Source of the DNA: Desulfobacter hydrogenophilus
Lineage (GTDB): Bacteria; Desulfobacterota; Desulfobacteria; Desulfobacterales; Desulfobacteraceae
DNA: 64,000 bases
Direction: 5' to 3'
Assembly: GCF_004319545.1 (NCBI RefSeq)
Contig: NZ_CP036313.1
Coordinates: 879,501-943,500 of the forward strand
Shown: in pieces, positions 63,864-64,000 of the stretch
How the letters are laid out: each line of letters begins with the position of its first letter
Position numbering within the stretch: position 1 is the stretch's first letter
Position numbers and translations under genes: made by a program
The notes under the pieces: generated by a model
Database searches by the model: none
What the model saw: only the letters and a program-made list of their open reading frames with translations
Told to the model about the DNA's origin: nothing

Positions 63864-64000
63864 AATGTTCAACAAAAATAATACCCCGACGCCAACATGT
63901 CAAATCAACGATCCCACCATGGTCAATGATTTGGGATGTCCTTATGAATCGTCCATGCTCACTTTCGAAATTGCAGAGTTAACCGGGAAACGACATGACA
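63864..64000 (+). CDS. Rha-like phage antirepressor / regulatory protein (partial)
   Basis: The frame opens at ATG 63864 with AGAGGAAA upstream and runs off the window after 45 codons. The part seen contains SSMLTFEIAELTGKRHD, which matches the start of the Rha/antirepressor N-terminal domain (IAELTGKxH). Upstream residues include DPTMVNDLG, with two Cys. It is part of the island's regulatory cargo. The identification rests on one short motif. Confidence 0.6.

Overview
The window reads as a chromosomal segment of a strictly anaerobic Gram-negative bacterium, most likely a sulfate-reducing Desulfobacterota member of the Desulfobacteraceae type. The reasons are the single-chain pyruvate:ferredoxin oxidoreductase, PEP synthase, a double-cubane 2-hydroxyacyl-CoA dehydratase-like reductase, an FAD/Fe-S enoate reductase, a CDF transporter fused to a NifX-like domain, an outer-membrane lipoprotein system and diiron ferritin-like proteins. 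This assignment is an inference from gene content; there is no rRNA gene or phylogenetic marker tree behind it.

Layout. 1-3069 (minus): a very large secreted/membrane protein of unknown function, cut by the window edge. 3365-10928 (minus): a TetR-controlled RND efflux operon (tetR, periplasmic adaptor, AcrB-type pump, outer-membrane lipoprotein channel) followed by a double-cubane reductase gene; a clear promoter and a 13-bp inverted repeat precede tetR. 11440-16335 (plus): six consecutive exported proteins with LPP20/FlgT-like, TolB-N/LpoB-like and CsgG-like character, the best candidate here for an undescribed envelope assembly. 16787-19554 (plus): radA, rlmE, yebC. 19674-22708: small proteins, a ferritin-like protein and an MscS channel. 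22815-31857 (minus): a pyruvate node with pyruvate:ferredoxin oxidoreductase, CBS protein plus PEP synthase, and an E1-beta/E1-alpha pair with no E2 or E3. 32522-44820: a secreted Cache-like protein, a NifU-type scaffold, a molybdate/tungstate-binding-protein relic, motAB, an MFS exporter, a YgiQ radical SAM protein, a tandem CDP-alcohol phosphatidyltransferase, a CDF-NifX fusion, an FAD/FMN enoate reductase and a lipoprotein. 44865-52621: a STAS protein, SRP RNA, grpE-dnaK, an acyl-CoA ligase, a LolA-like protein, nadA, a YaiI/YqxD protein and a SUI1/YciH protein. 52667-55184: a SagB-type oxidoreductase and an orphan trpB.

From about 53.6 to 59 kb the DNA is accessory: a DUF4338 (DruA-like) gene directly followed by a decayed ISKra4-family transposase, then fragments of an IS66 transposase, a medium-chain dehydrogenase and a serine recombinase. 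At 60053-60100 the 3' half of a tRNA-Glu(CTC) gene, still followed by its terminator, lies next to a tyrosine integrase. This marks the left end of a genomic island running off the right edge and carrying a RhuM-like protein, an unknown protein with a winged-helix-like tail, an excisionase-like HTH protein and a Rha-like antirepressor.

Two families of short dispersed repeats recur in the intergenic spaces: a roughly 160-bp imperfect palindrome (full copy 26661-26820, partial copies near 11.1, 33.0, 51.6 and perhaps 59.7 kb) and a second family near 16.4, 42.3 and 49.9 kb. Both appear undocumented within this window's gene annotation and look like MITEs or REP-type elements. Start codons were moved from the longest frame wherever a Shine-Dalgarno sequence favoured another start; these choices are stated per entry.
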